From Promerops cafer (taxonomy: Eukaryota; Chordata; Aves; Passeriformes; Nectariniidae): a stretch of 64,000 bases of DNA. Below the pieces are notes generated by a model. That model saw nothing but the letters and a program-made list of their open reading frames with translations, had not been told where the DNA came from and did not search any database. The translations under genes and the position numbers were made by a program. Every line of letters starts with the position of its first letter. The stretch's first letter is position 1. This document shows positions 35,981-49,525 of this stretch, one piece after another. The DNA is taken from NCBI GenBank assembly GCA_013398275.1, contig VZSE01013522.1, forward strand, positions 290,467-354,466. The letters are read 5' to 3'.

Positions 35981-38289
35981 CCAGGACTGCAAACCATGCT
36001 GGGCAACCAGCAAGTCCCAGTGAGAGCCAGAGCCTCTGATGAAGAGTCTGGAGGGATGGACAGGCTGAAGAACTGCAAGGGAAAATGAGTAGGACTGTTC
36101 TTTCTCAGGTGAGGAGCTGACATGCAAGGCAGCAAAGTGACATGATCATGGCACCCAAAATCTCAGTGTCAGGGCTACTAATTGAAGAAACACTTCACTT
36201 GTAAGTTCCTGTGTGGTATATTGACCACCAGCTTGTGTTTCCTCACCTTGCTCCAACAAACCACACATTTATCCAGCAGCCTGGAAGCTTTGGCAAACCA
36301 GAGCATAGCCCCTTTAAAAAGAAATCTGGTTAAAGCAGCAAAACTCTTGTGAAAATAGATTCTTAAAACAATAAAAGGTTTTCAAGCAGGTTTGATAAAG
36401 GAAAGTACACTGCCCAATCATTAAATGGAAACATTTTCTGGTCAACCCATGAAAATATGCTTCATAAATCACTGTTGCCCTGTGAAACAAAAATCTAATC
36501 ATAGATGAGGCTGTGCACTTAGCAAGTTCCTTATACATGGCAGCTATGAAGCAGGGTGTGTTCCTACCCAGGGAAACCAAACATGTCACATCCACAGGGG
36601 AGCCTGTGCCAGGACTGGCAGAAATCTCACAGGGAAACTTCTTGCTGGCGGCACGGGGGAATGCACACCCTGCACGGGAGCACAGCATTTCCCAGGCACT
36701 TCCAGTGCAGACCTGGAAAACACAGTGCATTGGTCTGAGACCTGAAAAATGGTGCACTGCCTGGGCTGTGTGCTCTGCAGTAGCCACGGGCATGGGGTGA
36801 ACAGAGGGGACACATCCAACAGCCTCCCTGACTCGGTGCCTGCCCGGCCCTCACTCCCAAAGGGAGGACGCTGCTTCAGTGCCAGGACTGACTCTGACAT
36901 CTGCCCTGTAATGTACATATAAATGATGTTATGCAGTGTTTGACAATTAATTAGTATTTTATCAGCAGAGATATGTGGGTGGTTTAAATAATTTTTTCAT
37001 GCCCAGGGTCAGGATAGTTTTTACACAGCAGCACACCCGAGGAGAAACCTCTGGAGGTTTTTCTGTCAAACTGTGATACCATGGTACTCCAGGCCTTGCT
37101 CCCAGTTTCAAGCACTGGGAGATATCCATTCAATCAGCGAGCTCAGCTTCTGCATCAGATAATTCCCCAGTCAGCACAGAGAGCAATCCCAGGCACGATA
37201 GGTACTAGCTCACATGTCAGATTTATCCTTGGAGCAACCAGACCAGGTCCTTTGGCTCTGAGATATAGAACCACACTGCACGCTCAAGGGAATGGGGATC
37301 TACCATCTCATTTCTGGTGCCAATGGGCAAAGATTTTGCTGGGGACTTCAGTGGAGCTGAGACTTGGCCTGTGCTTTTCAAGAACCGTGTCACTGTTTAG
37401 GTTTTGCTAAAAATAGGTGCTATAAGCAAATAAGACAACTGAATGTAACAACACAGAAGAAGGAAAAAAGCTAAATCTAGGAAACCCTACTACCCAGAGA
37501 AGAAATATAGTCACTCAAAAGCTGTCAAGACTAGCTAAATTCAAAGGCTCCTGTGGAAAATATAGAGTCCATTAGAGAAAATACAGACCCAGTTGCATAT
37601 TTAACAGGTTGAGAGTCCCAATTTGCAATTCTAGATCAATTAATTTAAGGTATCCATTTGAGTGTGGAAGCTGGCAGTAGATGTGAGTAAATGCTGGACA
37701 TTAATACTTGAAATGCCCAAATTGGAAACAACATGCTTGGCTGCAGTGAGGAGAAAGAAAATCATGCAGAGTTTCCTCGCCATGTTCCATTTCTAGGTGG
37801 ATTTTAAAGAATGCAATTCTTGACCCAGCAATACAGAAGCAATTACCGAGATGGAAAATGACCAAGTCATTCTCAGGTATTCATAGAAAATTGGCATCTC
37901 CTGAATATTGAATTGTACTGGGTTCCAGCTTTCTATAAATACAGAAGATCAATAATTATCAGGGAAATGCTTTGCTAACATCTCAAAGCTGGCAGGACTG
38001 AAATAAGAAATGCCATTTACGTGCTACTGCCTGAAAGAGAGAAATAGTCTTTCCCGTTCTCTTGATGAATACTCCACTTGGCCTCGTGATGAGGAATAAT
38101 TATGGGCTGCTCCATTTGCACACTCAGAAAAGGAGAGAATGAACAAATGTTGGCTACAGCTGACTCGTTCTCCGTGATGAACATTACAGAGTTCCCAGCC
38201 TTTAGGGCCTGCAGGGCTGCTCCACCACACTCCTCCATGGGGAGATGGTGTGCTGAGAACAGCTGCTCTTGAGAACTGCTTGGAGAATC
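35981..38289. other. Unique non-coding sequence
   Basis: No gene was recognised. A 159-codon minus-strand open frame (36314-36793) overlaps others in alternative frames and has no recognisable domain. Otherwise anonymous. Confidence 0.55.
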
Positions 38290-38470
38290 ACTGAGTAACA
38301 GAAATGTTTATTGCTAACCATCCAAAGGTCTTGGGGCACTTTTCAAAGCAGATAACATCACCAACCTTATTATATAGGGAGAGAACTCACTGAAGCTTTT
38401 AGGAACAGGGTAGGATGTGAATTCGTGTTGATGCCTCTGGACTCTGAGCTCCAGACTCCTGCCTGTTTAC
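38290..38470 (-). mobile_element. Probable ancient MIR-like SINE relic
   Basis: In the minus-strand reading, 'caggcaggagtctggagctc' is followed by a diverged core, then 'ctgctttgaaaagtgcccca' and 'tttggatggttagcaataaa'. This recalls the head (gtcaggagtctggg) and tail (aaagcgctttgag...ggatgaaaagcgctatataa) of the amniote MIR-like SINE. The match is loose and a chance resemblance is possible. Confidence 0.35.
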
Positions 38471-38849
38471 TTTCTTTGCTTCTTCCTGCACCATTCCCTC
38501 CTGGGAATACTGCAAAGGCAGCTGTGCAGTCCAAGGACTGCAAGTTTCCCCTTCCCAAACTCCAAATCTTAGAATTTTCTTCACAGCAGCAGACTTCAGA
38601 GTTTGGGAGAATAAAGGCAGAAGGGAATAAGTAAGATAGAAAACATATCATCATCATTACAAACATAAAAAGCTACCAATCCGTCACACTGCAGAAACTC
38701 TCACTTCATTGTTACTGTGATTTATTGGGGAGCTAATTTTAAACAAGTTTTCTTTTCCAAAACCACAACACAAAAACAAACTGAATAAGCAAGCCAGAGG
38801 ACAGAAGCTAGTCGCTACCGGACAATTTAAGCAATAATCTCATTTGCTT

Positions 38850-39130
38850 TGTAGTATAAAAAGCAATAAAGGGCTGTTTACTGAGTGAATAAACACTGAA
38901 TGAATCACAAAAAGCTCTTTATTGCGATTATACTCCAAGGCAGAGGAGATTATTGTTATTACACAAGAAGGCACAATGTGAAAATTTAACTCAATGCGCC
39001 AGATTTTCAGACCGTTTCAGTGGTACAATTGTGTTCGGGGAGTACATTGTGTCTAATCTTAGCAGGCTGTTTTGACAATTCTGCATGCAAATCAGGTGGT
39101 GGGGTACAAATGCATTTAATTAACTATTTA
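38850..39130. promoter_or_regulatory. Candidate conserved non-coding element with POU octamer
   Basis: A+T-rich, repeat-free block. An inverted pair 'gcaataaagggct' (38863-38875) and 'agctctttattgc' (38913-38925) carries AATAAA/TTTATT cores of the HOX/CDX type. Downstream are SOX-like CATTGT/ACAAT cores (near 39024-39050 and 39075), a perfect octamer ATGCAAAT (39085-39092) and TTAATTAA (39116-39123). This density of developmental factor sites suggests an enhancer; it was not tested. Confidence 0.35.
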
Positions 39131-42100
39131 CAGCCAATTTATGCAAGCCTGGTGGCTGGACACGTGTTTTGCAGAAGCAACGGCATGTGAACTGGTTGGA
39201 GAATCAGTTGCCCTGTGTGATACATTCAGCCCTGCACAGGTCCCACGGATGTTCTGCAGTGAGGAGCCTCCTACATGTTCAGCCTCAAGGTGCACGATGC
39301 ACCCTCCTCATGGGGCCAACCTGCACAGCTCCCATGTAAAGCTAGTTTTAAGGAGGTGGATAAGGGGTGTATAAGATGTAAGAACTACACTAATGCATGG
39401 AATGTCTTTCTATTCTTTTCCCATCGTGTGTTTTTAATAGATTTTTTGTTTTTTTTTTCTAGCCAGTAGTTTTGACTTGTAGTCCTGATAATGTGGCTGT
39501 GCTGAGAAAAGTTAATCCATGCAGATTATTTTCCCCCTAATTTTCCCTGCTACAGTCTCCTTGTACTGTCAGATCAGTAAAAATGGAAAGAACTCTGAAA
39601 CTCTGACCTCTGTCAGGGACAAGCCCTGGTGCAGTTGAGGTGTGCAGTGCTCAGTGCTGCAGGAGCCACCAGCCTTGGAACGTGTGTGTGCCAGGTGTGC
39701 TCACACTGCAGCTCTGCCTCGTGCACAGGGACATTGCTCAGTCTCCTGATGTGCCCCCATGTTTTCTGGGGCACTAAATCTCCTCTCAGCTGACACAATG
39801 GACACCATCTCCTTCAAATAATTACCTTTGGGTGATGGGGTTTGCTAATTGAGGCCCTTTGCATCCTCATCCTACAGAGGGATTTGGTGAGATGTGATCT
39901 TTCACTCCTGCCTTGTCTTGCAGTGAAACCTGTAGCCTTGGCAAAGGCATTGGCACATGCACGGGGAAATGGCAGGAGAAGATGCTCCCAGTTACAGAAG
40001 ATGCTCTCAATTAGAGAAGTTTTTCCTGCTGGGACTGTTCCAGATTGAAAACTTGTATAGCTCATGCACAGAGCTGGATTATTAGCACTTGATCACCAGC
40101 TAGTTGTTGTTGAGTGAGAAAAGTGAGTTAAGCCCCAATGATATGACAACTTAAAGCTTTATTCTCCTTTTACATGTAGTTGGGAAGCTGCTGGGAATCA
40201 TCCCCAGTGTGGCTTGGCTGGCATGAGAACCAGTTTGGTAGATATTTGAATTGGCCTTTTTTTCCTCTTGGTTTCCATTGTTAAGGTGCTCTGGTGTTTA
40301 TGACTGACTGTAACTACTTATGGGCACAGAAGAAAATCTAAGTAATGCAGGGGCCTGTCTGTTATGTATTCATTAAAATAAAAGAGAAAAGGCCCATAGC
40401 AAAAATAATATAGTTTGTTAGAGAGGAGACACAGTTAAAACAGCAGACTGGAACTCCCTTTCAAAACATGCTTTAAAAAGTCATTACAGATTTTTTGCTT
40501 GCTTTTAATTGCTCTTGGTTTTTGTTTCCCCCTCCTCCCTACCTCCCATTTGGAATGCTTCAGCCACACAAGGAGGGAATAGAAACACCATAATGTGATA
40601 TTGGCAATCAGTCTTATCAGACAATAATAATCAAATCCAACTACTTGGATGATGCAAAAAAGCTTCACGATTTTTTTCTGGAATTGTAGGTCTGCTCTGT
40701 ATATTTGGTCTGTTTTCTGAGATATCCAGTAAGAAAATAATGAGCTAAACTCACAAGAGTAATTTGGAGGAAGTAGTTCAGATTTGCTCTGGTGTTTGTC
40801 CAGTTTAGGGGGCATTTAAGCAGATCCCAGGAACTGGGTTTTATTTATTTTTTAATGAAACTTAAACAGCCTTCTGATGACACACTTTGTGAAGCTCACT
40901 TTGAACTGGGCTAACAGCACAGGGAACAGGCACTGTAGAAACAACCTGTGTGCTGATACTTGAAAATATGGCCTTTTGGGTCTATTTTAAGCCAAAGCTC
41001 CCAAGTGGAAAAGAGGCATCAATTGGACCTCTCAGGTAAAGAGAAGGAGTGTAGGAGGTTTTGTCATCAGCATTTCCTCACCTCACCTATCTTATTACCA
41101 GTTTAAGGAAAAAGCAAGGGCTGTAATTGCCAGCAAGAGTAAATGATGGTTAAAGTAAAATAACAAAAGGAAAAAGAAAATACAGAATATTATGGAAAGT
41201 GTACATGGAAAAATAACACCACAGACCTTAAAAATATCAATCGCCTGAGCTCAAAGCAATGGATTTATTTTTTAAATTGTTAAATAAACATGGGACAGGA
41301 ATGGAGGGGGCTGTCATGGATGAGAATAGAAAGTATTTTGTTGCTGATAGTTTTAAATCTCCTTTGAAGGTTTATTTTGTGAAGGCCAAAGCTTTCAAGA
41401 TCCTGAATTCAATTCCTTTGGGCTCCTGGCCTCTGTAAACACTTTCATGGACTACCAGTGCAGAGAGAGGAGATCTGGCCCTGGAGAACAAAGCCTTCAT
41501 GTTTAAGACACGATTTCTGTGAGTAAGATGTGGTTTTGGCTGTTCTGTTGAAACCACTTACACCTGGTTTACTTCAGCAGTGCTGGGCAGGATATGGTAA
41601 AAGACCTGGAGTGTTAGGACCAAGCATACCAGATCTTGCTGCACATACATTCCCTGTCCCAGGAAAACTCCCAGCAACAGCCCTGTCCCCTTTTTCATTC
41701 CCTTGATCACAATTCAACAATCTAAACAAAACATTATTTTTGAAGTATGCATATTTTTCTTCTTCCCCCTCTGATTTCCATTACCCTTCTGACCATGTCC
41801 AGCTTAGCTTTAATTCTCCTTAGCAGCAGGGCTCCTGTGTTGTTAGCATTTGCTACATTGGATAACTCCTGGAATACTTTTTTCCATTCAGACCAAGAGT
41901 TCTCTTCTGGCAAAAGTCAGGGATGAACACTGGCCACCCTGTTTTTCAGTGGTGATGTGAAATTGTGACAACCCTTCTGGGAAGTGTATCACAAGTAGGG
42001 CCTTGCTTGTGTGTGCTCCCACCAGGACGTATGAACAAAGCTGATGAGCAGGGGAGGAAGGATTTACATTTCTGAACAAAACCTTGTCATGTTAAGTAGG

Positions 42101-45027
42101 GAAAAAGTTAACATTCCCAGTGGATCTGTTGCAGGTTTCATGCTAGTACCTCCTGAGACAGGACTCTAGGAACATCAGGCTTACAAATCCTCAAGCTGTT
42201 CAATAAATCTCCTTTAGTAGATACAAACCAGCCTGTTTTGAAGACACAAGGAGAAGTAAGACCTCCAAACCTGACTTAAGTTTACTTCTAGATAGAGAAA
42301 AAATGATAAGCCATAGAAAACAGATTTTAAAAATCCTTTAAAAGATCACACGCTCTTGTCAGAGCCAGTGTAGCAGCACCACCTTCAAACTGCCTTTTCC
42401 CCAGACCAGCAGAGAAGCTGCTTCAGCTTTCAAAGAGTTGTGACCCAAACTATCACAGGTACACAGAAACAGCAACAACTCATTGAGGAGTGACTGTGGT
42501 TGTAAGATAGGAGATCTGACCTGCAGGACAGTGATGGTTCTCCTGCCAAAATGAGCAGCACGGAGGTGTAGACCTGTTCATGGAGCTTCAAAACTCCAAG
42601 AAAAAATGACAACAGCTGGCACTGAAGCTGCCCAAGCTTATTCTGTGGTACACCTTCCTACTCAGCAGAACATGAGAGGATTGTTACTGCACCTGTGCAT
42701 TTCAAGGTTTTTGTCTTTTTAAGATTTTTTAAATCTCTTTCCCTGGCACCAACTTCTACATCATCTTAAATTCTGATTAATCTCAGGTAGCTGAAACTTG
42801 TTGAAGTTATATTTAAATGGAGAAAGAGATGAGCTGAAATAGTGCCAATATTTCCTGCTCTTCACTTTTTCTGACTTGTCCATGTCTTCAGTGCACACCA
42901 GCCCACCCAGGTTAGGACTGTGCAACACCTGACATTTCCCTATTGGTCTGTAGATGCTACACCAATATGAGCAATACCTGTCACTGTTTAAATGCTGACA
43001 TCTGACGTTCACTTGTTGAGAATTTTATAAGGAGAAAAGAAAAAAAGAGCTCACTTTATATGTAATTTTACATGTCACAGCTTTGTTTTTCATTCCTGAA
43101 TATCATCCCTTTCCCTTAATTAGTCAGCCTTCCATTGCATGAAATGACTGTCATCTTGTGAATGTTGTAATTGCCTTTTGCAAGATCAAAACCAGGAACA
43201 GGACTAAAACAAAGCCCAAAGCCCAACCACCTAATGGGGCAAATGCTACAGATATAGCACACAGAGCTTTGTTTAACTTCAGAGGTGGTGGGGAGTGGAC
43301 TGGCTTGAAAGGAACAGACTGTGCTCCTTAGCAAACTGTTACTGTATAAAAATATTTAGGCCCTGCTTCATGATTTAAATTGTAAAATCCTTGCATCTCT
43401 AGAGCTTTATCACAAGTGATTTCAAAGGCCTTCTCAGCACAAGCAGAAACTCTCCTGCTCCATCCTGAACAGCAGCCAGCCCTGGGGTGAAGCAGCAGGG
43501 CTATTTAAAAGTGATTTACAACATGAGGTTAAGAGGAGCATTCGATGCAAATGAACTCACTGGATGATTTCTGATGGCTAACATGCCATTACCCTTCCTT
43601 AGATCAAGTCAACATCTCAGGCTTCTGTGAAAACCACCATGTTTTTCTTAATAAAAGAAAAATATAAAAGCTCAAAGGGCTTATCCAGGTGGAGCTGGGA
43701 GGGAGGAATTGAATTTTGTTCATGAGGTACTCTCCAGGTGAAATTTCACTTACAAAAGAAAGCAGTTTTAAAAAAAAAATAACCAGTCTGGGTGGAACCT
43801 GGCAGAAGTGCCTAGACAGGGGACTTTCCCTGCTACCCTGCACTAACTTGTTCCATTAATCCTTCTAATTTTGTGCATTCATTTTTACACAGCTTAGCTT
43901 GTTCGCTGCATGCCAGTACAAATCATGTTTTGCTCCCTCTTCTCTCAACATGCTCCTGTCTCTGACAGGGCCTGGCTGCTGCTGCAGTAACTCATGAGCT
44001 CTGTCAGCTGGGCCACTGGGATGCAAATCTCTTCTTGTCCCCTTGGGGTGCCATCGATACTTTATTAAGAGTTTGCATCCCTCTTTATCCACTGAAGTGA
44101 CGGACTAACTGCATTTTCCTTCCTCTCTAGTGGTCTCAGAGGACAATAAATAAATAGATATTCTCTAAAAATGTCTAGTATAGAATGGCTGAAGGAGAAT
44201 CAACCTATAATTTATCTAGGTTTTCTTAAAACTGAAATTTGTTTTAAAAAATGTGTGTTTCAAGTGTCATTTCCCCCCTCATTTTCCCGAAGCCATGTCA
44301 TAAAATAAGTTAGTGATACATAGTAGATTTGTTTGCACTGAGTATCCAAAACTGTCTCAAAATCCAGTGCATCCACACACCAGATTTTGCTAATATAATC
44401 TCTAAACTAAATTCAACTGGGGACCCGATTTGTATGTGATAAGCCCTCCTTCTGTGGGGGATTCTTGGAGCTGTGATTTAATTGAGGGCCAATTTCTAAC
44501 AAACAAACAAACACCTGAAGTTTCACCAAACCTTCAAAGCCAATAGCTTAAGTTCACCCAAACCAGTGCTGACTCCCTTAGGCTGGCAATGATCAGTTTG
44601 TGCTTCATCTGCAGTCAATGGCAGTGGGATCCTCAGAGAAGCTTCTCATTATAACCAAAGCTAAACACACACTTTGCCATTCTTCTGAAAATACAGGAAA
44701 ACATTTTTCTGGAGCCACAGCAGCACCCTGAGTCACCGGGGCACACGTGCTGCAGCACAGCTGGTCACCCACTGGTTTTCTCCAAAGCCCTCTCAGTATT
44801 TTGAGGATAAAGGTCAGATACTCTCTTTGAAAGAGCAGCTCCTCCATATTCTGTGTCTCCCGTGCCTCAACACAGGGCCCCATGCACTATATACAGCACA
44901 TCTTACAAACCCTTCATCAAATACAGAATTATTCATTTCCTCATGGGCTTTTCAATAGGCTCATCAGGACAGCATCCAAATACCCACGGATGTTTCCGCA
45001 GAGCAATCTGATGAGGATGGGAAAAGA
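39131..45027. other. Long unique non-coding stretch
   Basis: No gene or clear transposon was seen in nearly 6 kb. It holds octamers at 43555-43562 and 44020-44027, a 19-base near-exact doublet at 39977-39995 and 39996-40014, and a short AAAC run at about 44498-44513. Open frames reach 126 codons (40435-40815, minus) but are unrecognised. Confidence 0.55.
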
Positions 45028-45097
45028 TGAGGTCCTGAAGGAGGAAAACTAGGGCAAGTCACTGAGGTCCTGAAGGCTGAAGACTAGGATAAGTCAT
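45028..45097. repeat. Two-copy 35-bp tandem duplication
   Basis: Copies 45028-45062 and 45063-45097 each begin 'tgaggtcctgaagg' and agree at 29 of 35 positions by eye. They directly abut. This is a small diverged local duplication with no known role. Confidence 0.85.
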
Positions 45098-48000
45098 TGT
45101 GAGTTTGATGTGTCCAAGGTGAGATAAGGGAGACACGTTGTTTTCAGAGCTGAAGTTACTGGCACCTCTTAGCTCAAGGCCCTGCTCCAGCACCTCCAGG
45201 CAGGTGAGGGCCCAGCACCCCAGTGACCTCTTAGACCTGCACAAAACGAGCTCCATGGCAGAGGCTGCTCCAGGAGTGCACCCTGCTGCCTCCTCTGGGA
45301 GAGCTTCTTCCCACCTGTGCTGTTCACAGCTTTATTCACTCAGACCTTTGTGACCTTATCAAGGAGAGGAGCCTGGGGTCCCGTGGCTTTGTCCTCCCCA
45401 TTCTCTTGGTAATGTTTTTGGCTGCAGACCACTCACTGGGCACTGATGGGATGTGGCTTAGTCCACTCTCAACTTCTCTACTATTGGCTCTCTTTATTCT
45501 GATGGAAGGTGCTCTTTCCCAGACTTGGCTGTAATTGTTCTCTTTCTCCCAGTTTCCCTAAAAATATTCCTGGGTCCATATTCCTTGAGAAGCTGCTATT
45601 TCTATAAAAAAGAGTCACTGTCTTCACCAAAAGAATTCACCCTGTCAATCTCACCTTGCTTCACTCCCTCTCCATCCTTCAAGACTTATGAATGGGTGAC
45701 TTATGAATTAGAGAGGTTTGTATAGCAAGTTAAACTCCAAGATGACTTTAAACAGAAGGCTATGAATAAACAGAAGACAAAGCACAGGCATTTAGCATTG
45801 CAGTTGGATCACTCTCTAATTGCCTTGTCTTCGTCTAGAATTCAGCAGGTCTTGCCCTGCACATCAGAGTGCACATGGCAATGTTTGGGAGATAAATGCA
45901 AATACTCAGCTTGAAACCTGGTGTTTCATGATGCCCTGCCACATGCCCATGGGGGTGAAGGCTGTCCCACTTCCTCACTTTAAGCAAATGTTTCCTTCCC
46001 ATCTGCAATTTTCTGGCTTTGTAGTTCTTGTTTTCAGCACCCCACCTCATAGACAAGCAAAGTTACATGCACTGTGTTTCACTGCCCAATTAGATTAATT
46101 TAATTTCCTACTGAATTTCATGAGTGCAGTGACCACAGACTTGTGCCCCACAGTACTCAGTGAGCTCCAGTGCTGTGCCCCATCAGGGACTCTTGTCCCA
46201 GCTTTCCCAGCTGCTAAGGAGCAGAGTTGCCAGTAGTTCAGTGCTTCTTCCACACCTGCAGGCTGCACATGCTGCACCTTCCAGCACCTTTCCCCTGGGC
46301 TGGATTCTGGCACTTCACGGTCTCATGACCTTTGTTCCTTTTGTAGATGGAGCCTGGAGCAGGAATATTTGCTGTGCATCTTTTCCACTTCCTCCAGAAC
46401 CCCTTTTTGAGATTGCAGCTGAACCCCCCCTACACCATCTCTTTTATTTGTACATGAGCACACATCAGACACAACACCTTAAGACTCTTGATTAGCCTCT
46501 TCCTAATTACCTTTGCCACAGCACCCATGCAGCAGTAAAGTAGGAGCAACAATGGATGTAAATATACTACAGAAGGTTCAACTTTTACCCTTGTAACTCT
46601 TATCTCAGTTTCTCCAGGCAGTATTCTCTTTGAAGAGCAAAACTCTCTCTTCTCAGTCTCACTTCTGATAGTCTCATTTAAAACAGAGGAGTCTCACTTT
46701 TCTTTTAATTAAGAGTAGTTTCCTCAGTCACCTTCCCATCTTCATAATAAGATGCAGAGCTTCAGTTCTGGAGAGGTTTAATGCAGCCTCCCTAGATCCC
46801 AAAAAGCCACTGTTCTTTTGAAAAAAATCAGGACAACTTGTGACATTAAAGAACAAGTTTGACAACAGTTTCATGTTGGAGCCAATCCTGCCTTGAGTCA
46901 CAGAGAACTAGATGACATCTTAAAGCCTCTTCCATCCCATTGTACTATAAATTTTATTCTATCCCATTAAAGACGATCAGAGAACATGTTTTCCATTGGC
47001 ATTTCCCAGCTTTTGAGCATTTGCAATAATCTTCAGAATGTTCTTTTAAGGAGAGATTCTTGCGCATATGGGCACCCTTAATGCAATAAAGAGAAGATAA
47101 AGTTGTTTGAACACTGTCCTACAATCATTCCATCTGTGACAGGTTTATATGAGATGCTGTCAAACACTGCTTGGAACAGAAGGAGAATCACTCAGTCTCT
47201 GGACACTGAGGAACCCCACGGGCCAGCAACTCCACCCTGCTACCCACGCCATGTGCCTCGGCAGCGAGGCAGTTAACAAAACATTTTTGTTCATGTGAAA
47301 ATACAAAGCAGCTGCTTAGTTCTACACTTGGCAGAAGACAGCAGCCCCCTCTGCACTCCTTGTCTTCTGCTGCTCTTGGATCATTGCAGACCTAACCAGC
47401 TGTTGCATTCCACATGCCAGTTCCACCAGTTTGGGAAAGCGAGGGCAGGGAAAGCTGTATGGCTGTACAAAAAGGAACGTGAATAATACACTGCTGAACC
47501 AGAAAAGACAATATTTATATAATAAACATTTTCAGGAACATAATGATTCCTTTGTCGTCAAAATTTTGGAATGGTTGATTGCGCACACGAAAAGTGCCCC
47601 TAATGCAGACGCTCAGAGGCAGTTAATGTGCTCCCAAGGTGGCTGTGCACTGCAGATCTAGCCATCTGCACAGCCCTCCCTCCACAAGTCCTCACAGGGT
47701 GGGCAAATGCACAAACACTTCTGAAAATAAAGTTGCGTGTATGAAATGCCTCATTTTTTATGTCTGTGAATATGCAACTTGGGTGATTTTGTTTCCAAGT
47801 TTAAAAATAATGCGCTAAAGCGAGCATTGAGGGTTTATTGCAAAAAAGTACATGGTAGTTCTGTGCTGGAGAGGGTGTTCAGGTATGAACTGCAGTCTTG
47901 AGATATGGTGGACACAGTCATAGGTATCAGCTGCAGGCTGAGATTCTGACTCAGAAGCTATCTGCTCCTTCAGGTGGGACTTGATTTTACTGAGTTCTGT

Positions 48001-49312
48001 TTCTGACTCAGATTTAGAGCAAAAATCCATGTGTGTCCAAACAGGCTGAGTGTGAAAACTTTCCTGATACTCAGTCTCTAGGAGTCGATTTCTTATGTTT
48101 GATTTCTTGGATCTCCAGCTTGTAGCAACATTTGCCAGTAGTGCAAGTCCTCAGTGGCCACCACATGGACTCCCAAGCTTTTTTTTTTTTTTTAAATGCA
48201 AACTTAAAATCTTTAAACCAGGGGAAATACAGCCAAATGTAAAACTAACATTAAATGGCATCCAAGCAAATGGTACTTGAAAGAGGAAGGAAAAGATTTT
48301 TTTACATTCAAGACTTCTTGAAATTTCTGAATCACTTCTCTCAACAGATTTTTGTTTTAGAAGGAATTATCTGAAACCTTTTCCTTTTGCCATAATAAAT
48401 TTAAATTATACATACCATAATGATATCATTAGGTCAATAGAGACATCGAAAGATTTAGATCATTGCTATTTCATAATTGGACTATTTCCTATCTAAAGAA
48501 AAACTATTCCATTTTCAAATTATAAAGTCACTTTCAAATGAGAAACACAGCTTTCTTTATGAAAATGTTGAAAAATCCTTTTTCAATAATTTCTTTCAAA
48601 ATTCCTGAGTGTTCATCAAAGCCAGCCTTTCTCAGAGAATTGGGTAGATTTCACTGAAGTAGCAACCATGTATTAAACCAAAGTCCTTGAGCAACAGCAA
48701 AATGCTTTATTTAAATAAGGAAAAAAGCCTTTTCTTTCCTGTACGGCTCAGGAGGTGAGCTCAGTGAACATAATGAAGTATGGTGCATGGTTGTCTACTC
48801 TGGTTAATTTGTTATAGCCTGTAATGCACAGAGGTTGGAAACTTGACTTGCCTTCCAAGCAGCTTTCCTAGCACCTTCCTTCCCCATCCAGCCCAGGACA
48901 CAGAGTGACCTCAGCAGAAAGATTCCTCCAGGATACCTGCAGCTCCACTGCTCCTGGCAGTAGGACTGACTGGGGAGCTGGAGCTGCTGCTGGGGGTGCC
49001 CCATTGGGGCAGGATTAGATAAGTGCAGTGAGTGCTGGGTGCTGAGTGATGCTCACCTGAGAGCTGTTGTTTGCAGGCTGTAGGATAATGGCTTGTTAGG
49101 TCAGGTATCCCATGTCCCAAAGACCCTTTTTTCTTCATGATGGAGTGAAATGTTATTGTTAGCTAGTGGTGTGTGGCATTTGTGTTAATGGCATCACTGA
49201 CTGAGCTGGCAATGCAATGGTAGTGCCAGGCTGCTCAGTAATCACTTGTAAGGTGCTTTTGGTATTGAGGTCTGCCTGTGACTGCAGAGATTTGGGTCTC
49301 CCCCTAACAAAT
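45098..49312. other. Unique non-coding sequence
   Basis: No gene was recognised. The stretch includes an octamer at 45896-45903, TTAATTAA at 46705-46712, a 15-base T run at 48179-48193 and the 14-bp palindrome TAATGATATCATTA at 48418-48431. The 47540-47640 part retains several CpGs and could be constrained, but this is a guess. Confidence 0.55.
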
Positions 49313-49525
49313 TGTGCCAGGGGAGATTTAATTAGATATTAAGGTTGTCAAGCACTGGAAAAGGCTGCCCAAGGCTGTAACCACCCCTGAAGGATTTAAA
49401 AGATGTGTGGAAGTGGCACTTGGGAACATGGTTTAGTGGTGGCCTTGGCAGTGCTGGGGGAAGTGTTGGACTTGATGATTTTAGAGTTCTTCTCCAGCCT
49501 AAATGAGTCTACTCTTCTGTGAATG
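49313..49525 (+). mobile_element. CR1 LINE 3'-end fragment, plus orientation
   Basis: This is the only CR1 copy seen in the forward orientation. In order it shows 'tgtgccaggggagatttaat', 'gttgtcaagcactggaaaag', 'gctgcccaaggctgtaacca', 'catggtttagtggtggcctt', 'ggcagtgctgggggaagtgt', 'tggacttgatgattttagag' and 'ccagcctaaatgagtctact'. A short segment expected between the first two landmarks (the acttctttacagaaagg part) is missing. That indicates an internal deletion. About 12-15 percent or more divergence is apparent by eye. Confidence 0.85.
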
